This document shows, piece after piece, positions 17,489 to 25,493 of a stretch of DNA of 64,000 nucleotides. The DNA lies in IMG/VR virus record IMGVR_UViG_3300020000_000010, positions 33,601 through 97,600 of that record; one strand, 5' to 3'. The notes beneath the pieces were generated by a model, which saw only the letters and a list, made by a program, of their open reading frames with translations, had not been told where the DNA came from and did not search any database. The DNA is from a virus. The stretch's first letter is position 1, and every line of letters starts with the position of its first letter. Made by a program: the position numbers and the translations under genes.

Positions 17489-17554
17489 TTATTTTATTCC
17501 TTTTTCAAACTCTATAAAATCTTGAGTTACTTTTACTACTTTTAATTTTTCCAT
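17489..17554 (-). CDS. Possible 21-residue peptide
   Basis: MEKLKVVKVTQDFIEFEKGI plus one residue, filling the gap between two genes on the same strand. Only an open frame and position support it. Confidence 0.3.
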   Translation of the reverse strand: MEKLKVVKVTQDFIEFEKGIK

Positions 17555-17566
17555 TATATCAAACTA

Positions 17567-17842
17567 TTAATTAACTATAAATAATTCATTAAACTCTTCT
17601 AAAGTATATTCTTTCCTTTTTTGATCTTTTCTATATTTTGCCCAAAAAGAAATATCTTCCTTATTAGACTCTGCTATTTTAAGATCTTCTTCTAAAGGCA
17701 TATAAGAATGCCAATTTCCTTGAATATTGCTAAATTCAACAATTATTTTATCCCTTTCTGATTTAGTAAAACATGTAGTTATTAATAAAGAATAAGGAAT
17801 ATTATTATATTTAGAACTATCTTTAAAAAATAAATATTTCAT
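17567..17842 (-). CDS. Hypothetical protein
   Basis: 91 residues (KYLFFKDSSKYNNIPYSLLI ... RKEYTLEEFNELFIVN), no recognised motif. Its start overlaps the stop of the primase gene by 4 bp (ATGA type), so it is co-translated with it. Confidence 0.5.
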   Translation of the reverse strand: MKYLFFKDSSKYNNIPYSLLITTCFTKSERDKIIVEFSNIQGNWHSYMPLEEDLKIAESNKEDISFWAKYRKDQKRKEYTLEEFNELFIVN

Positions 17843-18870
17843 ATTAAACTATTAATTAAATCTTTAGCATATTCTAAACTATACTTTTTTACTACTTCTG
17901 ATATATCTTTACATCCCAGTTCTATAGGTATAAAGATTTCTTGTATATTATACATATTTGCTATTTTGTGTGATATTTCTATTCCTGTTACATCATTATC
18001 ATAAAAGAGTATTATATCCTTAAATCTATATTTAAGTTCATTATATTGAAGATTTTCAAGTAAAACACCCTCATTCATCAAAGATATAGAATCAAATCCT
18101 AACTTTTTCAAATAAAGTCTATCTTTTCTTGATTTGGTAATAAATAATAAATTTCCTTTTATAGGAAGTTTATTATATCCATCAATTATAGATTTATTTC
18201 CTGAATATAACCATTTCCATTGCTTTTTAGCAAAAGGACAATATATCTTATAAAATACTTCTTCGTGTACTATATACTTATAAGCATATATAGGATTATC
18301 ATTTGTATAAAATTTTATTAGTTTATCATTTAAATATACTAATTTACAGGAGATTACATCTTCTATAATATCAGATAACTCTAAAGGATTCCAATAATCT
18401 ATATCAACCTTGGTAAAAGGTTGTTCTTGTATAGTTATTTTACTTTCTTTTCTTGTACTATCAACATATCCCATAGGGCTACTCCCCAAAAGGAACTCAG
18501 AAGTAATATTCCTACTACTATATACCATATTTCCTGTGGATTTATTCCTAACATCTTTATATAGATTAAAATCATTAACTATTACTTTTATTGCTTCAGG
18601 TAAACTTAAATTATATTTCTTTTGAATAAATTGAAAACAATTAAATATCTCTCCTGTAGCCCAATCTTTACCTAATATTTTTCCTTTATATTCATTAAAT
18701 TTAAAAGAAGGATTATTTTCTTTTCTAAAAGGAGATAGAATATAAGAATTAAATTTAATAGATTGGTTTAAATAATATTCATATATTGTTTTTTGATCTA
18801 CTAAAGATAATACTTCTTCCATAGAAAAAGTTTTCTTTTTTTCTTCTACTTTTGAAAAGTTTAATATCAT
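17839..18870 (-). CDS. DnaG-type primase with TOPRIM domain
   Basis: 343 residues. The N-terminus keeps the zinc-domain surroundings (SPFRKENNPSFKF, GKDWATGEIFNCFQFIQK) but lacks the CHC2 cysteines. The TOPRIM core reads LLFITKSRKDRLYLKKLGF, then DIILFYDNDVTGIEI. The DxD (DND) is present, but the usual Glu of the first motif (EGxxD) is not: the sequence is TKSRKD. Phages of Bacteroidota often carry such TKS-type primases. It makes RNA primers for the nearby helicase and polymerase. It overlaps a 59-residue gene by one base. Confidence 0.8.
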   Translation of the reverse strand: MILNFSKVEEKKKTFSMEEVLSLVDQKTIYEYYLNQSIKFNSYILSPFRKENNPSFKFNEYKGKILGKDWATGEIFNCFQFIQKKYNLSLPEAIKVIVNDFNLYKDVRNKSTGNMVYSSRNITSEFLLGSSPMGYVDSTRKESKITIQEQPFTKVDIDYWNPLELSDIIEDVISCKLVYLNDKLIKFYTNDNPIYAYKYIVHEEVFYKIYCPFAKKQWKWLYSGNKSIIDGYNKLPIKGNLLFITKSRKDRLYLKKLGFDSISLMNEGVLLENLQYNELKYRFKDIILFYDNDVTGIEISHKIANMYNIQEIFIPIELGCKDISEVVKKYSLEYAKDLINSLI

Positions 18871-19049
18871 TATCTTATTTCAACTAAAAGAACTTCACAT
18901 TCTTCTATTTTATTTTTTATTAAATCACAAATTACAAAAGTTTTATCATTATTTTCTTTCTTCTGAAGTTTTAAGTAAGTATCTTTAATTGCTTTTAAGA
19001 ATACTTTTAAATGATTTTTATAATCGTCTTTTCTTGCTAATATAGGCAT
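18870..19049 (-). CDS. Small helical protein
   Basis: 59 residues (ARKDDYKNHLKVFLKAIKDT ... NKIEECEVLLVEIR). Its stop overlaps the primase ATG (TAATG), a coupling that supports a real gene. No family recognised. Confidence 0.55.
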   Translation of the reverse strand: MPILARKDDYKNHLKVFLKAIKDTYLKLQKKENNDKTFVICDLIKNKIEECEVLLVEIR

Positions 19050-19065
19050 TATATTTATTATATAA

Positions 19066-19160
19066 AAGAGTAGGCAGATAGTATAGGAGTCGAACCTATA
19101 TCTTCTAACCCGTGAGATCTAATGCTTTATCCTAATTAAGCTAACTACCCACCTACTCTT
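19066..19160 (-). tRNA. tRNA-like gene inside an extended 17-pair acceptor stem; anticodon uncertain
   Basis: On the minus strand the 76-nt core (19150 to 19075) has acceptor GGGTAGT/ACTATCT, TA at positions 8-9, a D-arm GCTT...AAGC and a perfect T-arm ATAGG-TTCGACT-CCTAT. The acceptor continues outward without a break (AGAGTAGG/CCTACTCT plus wobble pairs), so about 17 pairs close the molecule. The anticodon arm is poor: the best fit puts CAC in a CTCACGG loop with one mismatched pair, but CTC (Glu) is an alternative reading. It could be a functional tRNA, a decayed one, or a tRNA mimic. Confidence 0.6.
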
Positions 19161-19184
19161 ATTTCTTTATATTATTCTAAAAAT

Positions 19185-19730
19185 TTAGAAAGGTAGATCA
19201 TCTACCATAGCACTAGCACTCTTTGGAGGAGTAGTAGTTGTAGTAGAACCTTCTAAAGGTTTATAATCATATCTACTTTCTTTATCTAATTTCAATTTTG
19301 TTTCATTTCTAGGTACAGAAATCTCTTCTGCAAAATCCCATAAACCAATAACAGCTCTTGTATAGATATTATCATCAGTTCCTCGGAATTCTTCAGCAGA
19401 GAACTTAATCCTTACCTTTTTACCTGTTAATAACTTATTAAACAGATCTAAACTCATATCTTTACTAACATCTTCTGGAGAAATACACCTAGAAGCTAAA
19501 GTATGTAGTTTTTGTAAAGTATATTTCATAGCACCACTTGAAAGACTCATTCTTTCTGTATGCTCTAATCCTCCTGTAGAAATAAATCCTACTTCAATTT
19601 GATCTTTTCCTCCTTGAGTTTTACTAGCTATAATACCAGTAATTGTACAATCTTCAATACTAAATCCTTTAATTTTTGTACTTTTTTTAACTTCTTTTTG
19701 TTCTACCTCACTAAAATTCAAATTTACCAT
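19185..19730 (-). CDS. ssb: Single-stranded DNA-binding protein
   Basis: 181 residues. A beta-rich OB-fold-like body (IEDCTITGIIASKTQGGKD, KVRIKFSAEEF) is followed by a Thr/Pro linker (STTTTTPPKS) and the acidic tip VDDLPF, the hallmark by which bacterial SSBs bind partner proteins. It is adjacent to the Sak4-like ATPase and helicase. The strong tail makes the SSB call likely even though the OB fold is diverged. Confidence 0.75.
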   Translation of the reverse strand: MVNLNFSEVEQKEVKKSTKIKGFSIEDCTITGIIASKTQGGKDQIEVGFISTGGLEHTERMSLSSGAMKYTLQKLHTLASRCISPEDVSKDMSLDLFNKLLTGKKVRIKFSAEEFRGTDDNIYTRAVIGLWDFAEEISVPRNETKLKLDKESRYDYKPLEGSTTTTTPPKSASAMVDDLPF

Positions 19731-19746
19731 TTTTCTTTCTTTTTTT

Positions 19747-20427
19747 TTAATTATTATATTTATTTATCTCACTTAGTACAAATACTAAATCATTAGGGAT
19801 TATTTTATCTGCAAACATTCCTCTTGGTGATTTACCAGTATTTGATCCATTATTTTGGGTTATAAAAACATAAGAAACCCCTTCATCATTCTTAATCACA
19901 TCTGTATATAAAACAATAGCAAACATTCCTTCAAATGTTATTACTGAATTTAACATTTTGCCAATTGTTTTAGCTCTTGTGATTTTATTACCATCAGCAT
20001 CTAAATCAGTTTCTGAATGGCACATAAATACTACTACTAAATCTTCCCTTAGATCTTTAACAGCATTTACTATACTCCAAGCATTTTGACCAATATCATT
20101 GAATTTTTTAAATCCAGTTTCATTAGTTCTACGCATATATTCATTACACATAACATATTGATAATCATCAATAATTATGGTTTTTATATCATCTCTTTTT
20201 TGTGATATATATTCTAATACTTTTAAAATATCTCCAGTATTATCTGTAGCTAAATAGTTTCCTCGAGGATTATCTTTACCAAAAGTACTATAATTAGCTT
20301 TCCATCCCTTAAAAGGTAATGGTTTCTTTGCTACATTAATTATAAATGTAGTCTTTGGATCTAACTTCTCCATTGAGGTACTTTTTCCTGTACCTGAGCC
20401 TCCCACAATTAGCAAGTCCTGCGCCAT
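19747..20427 (-). CDS. Sak4-like RecA-fold ATPase (single-strand annealing)
   Basis: 226 residues. Walker A GGSGTGKST near residue 9, Walker B TIIIDDYQYVM near residue 87, a sensor-like VVFMCHSETD, and GNKITRAKTIGKMLN. This compact RecA-like ATPase class (AAA_24) includes Sak4, which works with an SSB to anneal DNA. The SSB gene follows directly, so the pair probably forms a phage recombination module. A partition-like ATPase is an alternative. Confidence 0.75.
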   Translation of the reverse strand: MAQDLLIVGGSGTGKSTSMEKLDPKTTFIINVAKKPLPFKGWKANYSTFGKDNPRGNYLATDNTGDILKVLEYISQKRDDIKTIIIDDYQYVMCNEYMRRTNETGFKKFNDIGQNAWSIVNAVKDLREDLVVVFMCHSETDLDADGNKITRAKTIGKMLNSVITFEGMFAIVLYTDVIKNDEGVSYVFITQNNGSNTGKSPRGMFADKIIPNDLVFVLSEINKYNN

Positions 20428-20457
20428 ATTCTCTCTCCTCTATCTTTCTTTTAATTA

Positions 20458-21555
20458 TTATTTATTATTTATTTTATCATATATTTCATTCGTCATATTC
20501 TCTTTTTTAGGTAATTCTTTGAAAAACCCAGTAGCTCCATCAAAATATAAAGGAACATAAGCATTTGCTAATCCATAATGTCTATCTTTAAGAAACTTAA
20601 TAAATCTTACTTTATCCCCTAATTTTCTTATATCATAACCTCTATATTCTTCAATATTATATCTATTTGGTGCAAATATACCTAAAACTAAGTCTGCCTC
20701 TCTCTGAATTTCCTTATTATTTGCTAATCCATCTAAACTAGGTTCTATCTTTTCTTCATTTATTTCTCCTTTATAAAAGTCCTTTCTTTCTTTAGCAGCC
20801 TCTTGTTGTTGTAAAATTACTGTTACACAATTATATCTTTTACAAAAACCTTTTAAAGCATACTCTTTACTAAAATGTCCCATACTATTCCAAAGATCCA
20901 TTTTGATCCCATCTCTAGATTCTGGAGATAATAAATTTATAGAATCTACTACAACAAAATAGTAAGTATCTGGAAAATTATGTTTATAACCTATAACTAT
21001 ATCTCTTCCTTCTTTATCCTTTTTTGTTATATTTTCTCCTATTTCTGGATTTTCAAAATATTCTCTAACATTCTTATATATTCCAAATCCATTATGAATA
21101 TAATACATTACTTCTACATAGTTAGAAAGCTCATCTACAACTTTTTCACATTCTTTTACTCTAAGTAAATGTTCATCTGATATAATATAGTTTCCTAAAG
21201 ACTTTAATTGAGCTGTAGATAATATTATATTAAATTCTTCATATAACATTGAAGAAATAAAAGATAACCAGAATTCATCTTCTGTTTCCTCTAGAGCAAA
21301 ATATTTAATCCTAGCTTTTATATCAGGATTTACCTTTATAAAATTATATATATGGATAATAGTAAGATATTTACATAGTTTGGTTTTACCAATTCCAGAA
21401 TTAGCAGTTATAATTGTAAATTTACCTTTTTCCCAACCTGGATATTTTTCAGCTAATCTAGGAAAAGGAGGACTAATTGTTGTAGATTTACCTTCTTTCT
21501 TTAATTGCTGATTATTCTTAATCTTTTCATATAATATATCAAATGTCTTCCCCAT
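20458..21555 (-). CDS. DnaB-like replicative helicase
   Basis: 365 residues. Walker A FTIITANSGIGKTKLCKYL near residue 47, Walker B YFVVVDSINLLSP near residue 200, then TVILQQQEAAKERKDF and a C-terminal motor segment (GDKVRFIKFLKDRHYG). It lacks the N-terminal primase-binding domain of bacterial DnaB, as is common in phage helicases. It overlaps the 21539-22144 gene, a likely partner. It unwinds the fork for the family B polymerase. Confidence 0.85.
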   Translation of the reverse strand: MGKTFDILYEKIKNNQQLKKEGKSTTISPPFPRLAEKYPGWEKGKFTIITANSGIGKTKLCKYLTIIHIYNFIKVNPDIKARIKYFALEETEDEFWLSFISSMLYEEFNIILSTAQLKSLGNYIISDEHLLRVKECEKVVDELSNYVEVMYYIHNGFGIYKNVREYFENPEIGENITKKDKEGRDIVIGYKHNFPDTYYFVVVDSINLLSPESRDGIKMDLWNSMGHFSKEYALKGFCKRYNCVTVILQQQEAAKERKDFYKGEINEEKIEPSLDGLANNKEIQREADLVLGIFAPNRYNIEEYRGYDIRKLGDKVRFIKFLKDRHYGLANAYVPLYFDGATGFFKELPKKENMTNEIYDKINNK

Positions 21556-22144
21556 AATTTACAGCCTTCTCCTCTGCCTTTCCATTATTTATATTCTCCA
21601 TTCTATTAACAATATTTTCACACTCTCCAGAAAGCATTGAAATACCATCTTTTTCTATGAAATAAGGAGCTAATTTCATATATTGATAATCATTCTGCCT
21701 AGCAGTATTAATATAGTATTCTGTAGCCTTAAAAATGATTTCTTTATCATATTCAGGATGATCTTTACAGAACTTTATTAATTTCTTTAAACAACCATTC
21801 TTATCACACCTTATTGGATAACCTCCACTTCTAACTCTTTTTGGAAATAGATTATACCAATCATCTATCCAATTATGTACTTTTTCTTGTGGAGGAGATC
21901 CTCTTATTCCTTCTTTATAGTCTTGGAATAGACTTTTAAGCTTTTCTGTTATAATAAAACCATTTTTACCACCAGTTATAAATCCTTTTTTAACTAATGT
22001 ATTACAATCTTCTTCTGTAAAGAGTTCTATATTAGTTTCATATTCTTTTATAAAATCCTGTTTATTAGTATATAACAAAAAAGCAAGTAAATACTCCCTT
22101 GCTGTGAGAGTATTTACTATTAACTTTTCTATTAATTTATTCAT
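21539..22144 (-). CDS. Replication initiation / helicase-loading-like protein
   Basis: 201 residues. A winged-helix-like N-terminus (LVKKGFITGGKNGFIITE) and a C-terminal module WIDDWYNLFPKRVRSGGYPI ... EYYINTARQNDYQYMKLAPY. The second resembles the DnaD/DnaT-type helical domain used in phage initiator and loader proteins. The stop overlaps the start of the helicase gene, which fits a loader. The function is inferred from context. Confidence 0.5.
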   Translation of the reverse strand: MNKLIEKLIVNTLTAREYLLAFLLYTNKQDFIKEYETNIELFTEEDCNTLVKKGFITGGKNGFIITEKLKSLFQDYKEGIRGSPPQEKVHNWIDDWYNLFPKRVRSGGYPIRCDKNGCLKKLIKFCKDHPEYDKEIIFKATEYYINTARQNDYQYMKLAPYFIEKDGISMLSGECENIVNRMENINNGKAEEKAVNYGEDI

Positions 22145-22215
22145 TTATTTTCCCAGGGTTGTGTTAGTTTATATAGCCAATATAATAACCAAATAAATAC
22201 AATTATTTCAATCAT
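22141..22215 (-). CDS. 24-residue membrane peptide
   Basis: MIEIIVFIWLLYWLYKLTQP then WENK: a single membrane helix with a charged end. Its stop overlaps the ATG of the initiator gene (ATGA), and its ATG overlaps the stop of the next membrane peptide (ATGATTGA). The tight chain of overlaps argues for translation. Confidence 0.5.
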   Translation of the reverse strand: MIEIIVFIWLLYWLYKLTQPWENK

Positions 22216-22303
22216 TTATCTTATCTTTATAATAATTAACTATTTCTACTGCTATAAGTAATCCTACAATTACTCCAACTAAGAATATAATAATACTAAA
22301 CAT
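22208..22303 (-). CDS. 31-residue membrane peptide
   Basis: MFSIIIFLVGVIVGLLIAVE then a charged tail NYYKDKIND: one membrane helix. It overlaps the genes on both sides by a few bases. Small single-helix phage proteins often modulate lysis or membrane enzymes; nothing further can be said. Confidence 0.5.
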   Translation of the reverse strand: MFSIIIFLVGVIVGLLIAVEIVNYYKDKIND

Positions 22304-22538
22304 TTTCTTCTAATTTTTGTTCATAATACTTAATAATCTTATTTGATTCTTCCTCAATCTTTTTAGAGATTATACCATTAATATATTCTATAATCATCTT
22401 TTTTCCTGTATTCTTATCAATATCCTCATCTAGATCCTTTATAAAGTTCTCTAAATCAATAACTTCTTCTTCTGTTAGCATAGGTATTAAATCTTTTATA
22501 AAAGTTAATATTTTATTATATTCTTCTCCTTCTAGCAT
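22296..22538 (-). CDS. Hypothetical protein, acidic helical
   Basis: 80 residues, Glu/Asp/Ile-rich, probably all helical (LTEEEVIDLENFIKDLDED). No family recognised. Overlapping coupling with both neighbours. Confidence 0.5.
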   Translation of the reverse strand: MLEGEEYNKILTFIKDLIPMLTEEEVIDLENFIKDLDEDIDKNTGKKMIIEYINGIISKKIEEESNKIIKYYEQKLEENV

Positions 22539-22753
22539 TAATAACGAATATTAAGTAATTTATAATAATCCATTAAAGCAGAAGTCTCAGATCCAAAATC
22601 AGGTTCAAAATAATCATCTATCTCTTCATCAGAAATACTAATTTGAAGATTTTCATCTCTTATTTTTCTTACTAACTTTTTATAATCTTTAACCAAAGGA
22701 GTATCTTCCTTTTTAGGCTTTACTTCTTTTGTTGCATAAGATATATTAGACAT
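22538..22753 (-). CDS. Hypothetical protein
   Basis: 71 residues (KEVKPKKEDTPLVKDYKKLV ... EIDDYFEPDFGSETSALMDY). Charged with a small acidic C-terminal segment; no motif recognised. It shares one base with the next gene. Confidence 0.5.
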   Translation of the reverse strand: MSNISYATKEVKPKKEDTPLVKDYKKLVRKIRDENLQISISDEEIDDYFEPDFGSETSALMDYYKLLNIRY

Positions 22754-22764
22754 ATTTTAATAGA

Positions 22765-24051
22765 TTAGGTTACTAAATCTTCTTTTACCTTAATAAAGCT
22801 AATTCCAGCTTCTGTTTGATGTTTATATTCAATAATAGCATCCCTATCAAAGAAACCAAAAGGAACAAGTTCCATTCTATTTTTTTTACATCTAGCAGAT
22901 TTCTTTTCTATTTTCTTTAGAAAGCTTTTAGTAGGATTAGGTATTTCTGTTACCATTCTCTTATATTCAGAAAATTTTCTAGCATAAGTTTCCTTAGCAA
23001 AAATATCAAAGTTAGTCCTAATATCATATTCAGATAATAAGATTAAATCAACATTTTCTTTAATTTTCTTAACATAGATCTCAAACCTAGTTTTAAAACT
23101 CATAACCTCTACAATATCTCCCTTTTTAAACTTATTAAAGGCTATATTAGTCACTAAAAGTATTTGGTTATAGTTATACTCAGTAATTGCTATTTTTAAT
23201 GGTAGAGCTACAGAATTCTCTTTTTTATTAAAGAATCTTCCTAAAGCATTTTTCATCCCATCTAATAATCCTTTACCTTCTTCTTCATCTTCAGAATCAT
23301 CTTCTATTTCATTATTTGGTAAAATAAGATTAGAATTATTAGTTTCTTCTTTTTTAGCTTTATGCTCTTCCTCTTTAGGAACTATTGGATTAAAAGTAGA
23401 TAATACAACCTTATCTTCAACTCCTCCTACATTCCTTATAGAAGAATTACAATATCCTTTATTAGAAAAGAAATATCCAGAATCTTCAATAAATCCTTGA
23501 GAACAAACTAAACCTTTATCTGGAAATAGAATAACAATCTTATTCCATCCTAAAAATCCTATATTATCAAATACCATATCAAACTCTTCAGTATCCTCTT
23601 TAAAGAACTCTAAAAGATGTTTATTATTCATAAATTCATGAACAAAATGATAAGTATCTGAATATACTGAATTTTTATAAGCATATTCTCCAAATATTCC
23701 ATTATGAGCTAAAGTAGGTTTACTTACCCAGCCTTCTAATGTTAATATCTCATCTTGCTTAGTAGAAATAACAAAAGGATGGCAATTTAAATCATCTGTT
23801 TTACCACTAGTTCCTATTCTCATATGAACCATTAATTCATCATCTAATTGTAAATCAGCCTCTTCTAAAGAATTTAATAGATTTTTAATACTAAAATATC
23901 CTTTAGATATAAAAACTTCTTTATCATTTCCTGCTTTTTTATAGGAATATCCCATTCCTTGTGTATTACTAATAGCACCAGATCTAATAGAATCTATAAA
24001 AAACTTACTATATTTTTCTGTTCCCTTAGGAGCAACACATATTAAACACAT
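22765..24051 (-). CDS. Class II glutamine amidotransferase (Ntn-type)
   Basis: 428 residues starting MCLICVAPKG, so removal of Met exposes the catalytic Cys as in PurF/GlmS/AsnB. Other elements are VHMRIGTSG (Arg of the glutamine pocket), NCHPFVIS, THNG-like LAHNGIFGEY and DTYHFVHEF. After the 200-residue Ntn domain comes an acidic linker (NNEIEDDSEDEEEG) and a C-terminal beta domain (NKFKKGDIVEVMSFKTRFEI). It would release ammonia from glutamine for a partner ligase. It overlaps the amidoligase gene by 10 bp, which points to that enzyme as partner. Confidence 0.85.
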   Translation of the reverse strand: MCLICVAPKGTEKYSKFFIDSIRSGAISNTQGMGYSYKKAGNDKEVFISKGYFSIKNLLNSLEEADLQLDDELMVHMRIGTSGKTDDLNCHPFVISTKQDEILTLEGWVSKPTLAHNGIFGEYAYKNSVYSDTYHFVHEFMNNKHLLEFFKEDTEEFDMVFDNIGFLGWNKIVILFPDKGLVCSQGFIEDSGYFFSNKGYCNSSIRNVGGVEDKVVLSTFNPIVPKEEEHKAKKEETNNSNLILPNNEIEDDSEDEEEGKGLLDGMKNALGRFFNKKENSVALPLKIAITEYNYNQILLVTNIAFNKFKKGDIVEVMSFKTRFEIYVKKIKENVDLILLSEYDIRTNFDIFAKETYARKFSEYKRMVTEIPNPTKSFLKKIEKKSARCKKNRMELVPFGFFDRDAIIEYKHQTEAGISFIKVKEDLVT

Positions 24052-25493
24052 AATATTTCTTTTACTGTTAATTGTTTTATACTTGATAATTTTTGTTTAC
24101 CATATTCTTTAGCTTCTTCTTTCTGAGCCTCTAAAGAAGTAAATAGTTCCTTTCTTTTTTCAAAGTATTCAATTAGTTTATGTGTTCTTTCATTATCTCC
24201 AAAACAACATTCTAAAATTAAAGGAATAGTAATCTTTTGTATACCTTTTTCAGATTCAAAATATTCATTTTCTATCTCTTTTTGATAGTTTTCAACAAAT
24301 GATACAAAGGCTATACAAAATAATAACCAATTTTTAACTTTAACAAAGTTTGTAGTACCAGAATGGCATCTAAACTCTAAAGTATATGATTCATTTTCTC
24401 TAGTGTTAAATAAACATGGTATAAAATTTAACCAAGCATATCTAATATTAGAATGATCATAACCTACTTTAGCTCCTTTAGGATGATTAGTCTTTTTATT
24501 TAACTTATCATCAGGATTATATTTACATGCTTTTTTAAATATTTCATTGTAAATATCTGATAACCAGATATTATACTCTATTTTATTAGTTGTTTTACCT
24601 AAATACTTCTTTTCATATAAATTAGGTAACATCTGGCAATAGGTTGATCTAGACCTACTTGGAGGTAAATATTGAAATAAATCCTTTTGAATAGCCAATC
24701 CTAGTTTATAGGCAAAGACTATAAAAGTCTTATTAAAATCTATATTTCCTAGATGAATATGAATACTCGTTTTCTTGTCTACAGTACATCTTTTTGATAG
24801 TTCCATACATATCTTCTGAAGATGTAATAAACCATTATTACCTGAAAGAATTCCAGTAATATATTCTCCTGAAATAGGATCTCCTCCGCCTTCAGGTCTC
24901 AAAGATCCATCATATTCACAAGATATATTTAAATCATTCTCTAGGTATTCTGGAATATATCCAGAAGCTGTTTCTAGCTCTACTCCAAAAGTATACTTTT
25001 TATTTCCTGTTAATAGAAAATTATTATTTTTCTCAGGAAGGTTTGGATATGTATTATTAAAAGTTCTATATTTAGCAGATCCAGCATAATAGTTTGAAAT
25101 ATATTTTAAATACTCTTCCTCAAGAGGTATAGGATAGAAAAATCCCCATTTTAAATCCTCTCTAATATTTTCATCTTTAAAAACATCTCTAGAAATATAA
25201 GCAAAACTATTATTTCCAATATATAATAAAGGATACTTTTTAGCCTTACTACTATAAAACTCATCAAGAATCTTAATAGCGTTTTTTTCTAAAGTATAAG
25301 AATGTACTATAGGATTTAATTTATATTTTTTTGTTAATACTCCTGTTTCAACATCTAGAACTTCTGTATCATCTAAACCTTTATAAAGGGCTTTTTCATT
25401 CATTTCTTTCTTATTAAATATTTTTAAAAAATAATTGAAAAACTTAAATATCAACATGTTCTTCTTGTTGAGAAGCTTCTGTAATAATTTCAT
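24042..25493 (-). CDS. Amidoligase_2-family ligase (glutamine-synthetase-like fold)
   Basis: 483 residues. The family signature begins KYTFGVELETASGYIPEYL, then CEYDGSLRPEGGGDPISGEY, ITGILSGNNGLLHL, and SIHIHLGNIDFNKT, with YAWLNFIPC and YTLEFRCHSGT further on. The Glu and His residues of ELE, DGSL and HIHLG form the ATP/metal site. The fold forms amide bonds between carboxyl and amino groups. The start is ambiguous: Met13 or Met31 would avoid the Phe/Lys-rich leader and the overlap with the previous gene. It is flanked on both sides by class II amidotransferases. Confidence 0.85.
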   Translation of the reverse strand: MKLLQKLLNKKNMLIFKFFNYFLKIFNKKEMNEKALYKGLDDTEVLDVETGVLTKKYKLNPIVHSYTLEKNAIKILDEFYSSKAKKYPLLYIGNNSFAYISRDVFKDENIREDLKWGFFYPIPLEEEYLKYISNYYAGSAKYRTFNNTYPNLPEKNNNFLLTGNKKYTFGVELETASGYIPEYLENDLNISCEYDGSLRPEGGGDPISGEYITGILSGNNGLLHLQKICMELSKRCTVDKKTSIHIHLGNIDFNKTFIVFAYKLGLAIQKDLFQYLPPSRSRSTYCQMLPNLYEKKYLGKTTNKIEYNIWLSDIYNEIFKKACKYNPDDKLNKKTNHPKGAKVGYDHSNIRYAWLNFIPCLFNTRENESYTLEFRCHSGTTNFVKVKNWLLFCIAFVSFVENYQKEIENEYFESEKGIQKITIPLILECCFGDNERTHKLIEYFEKRKELFTSLEAQKEEAKEYGKQKLSSIKQLTVKEILCV

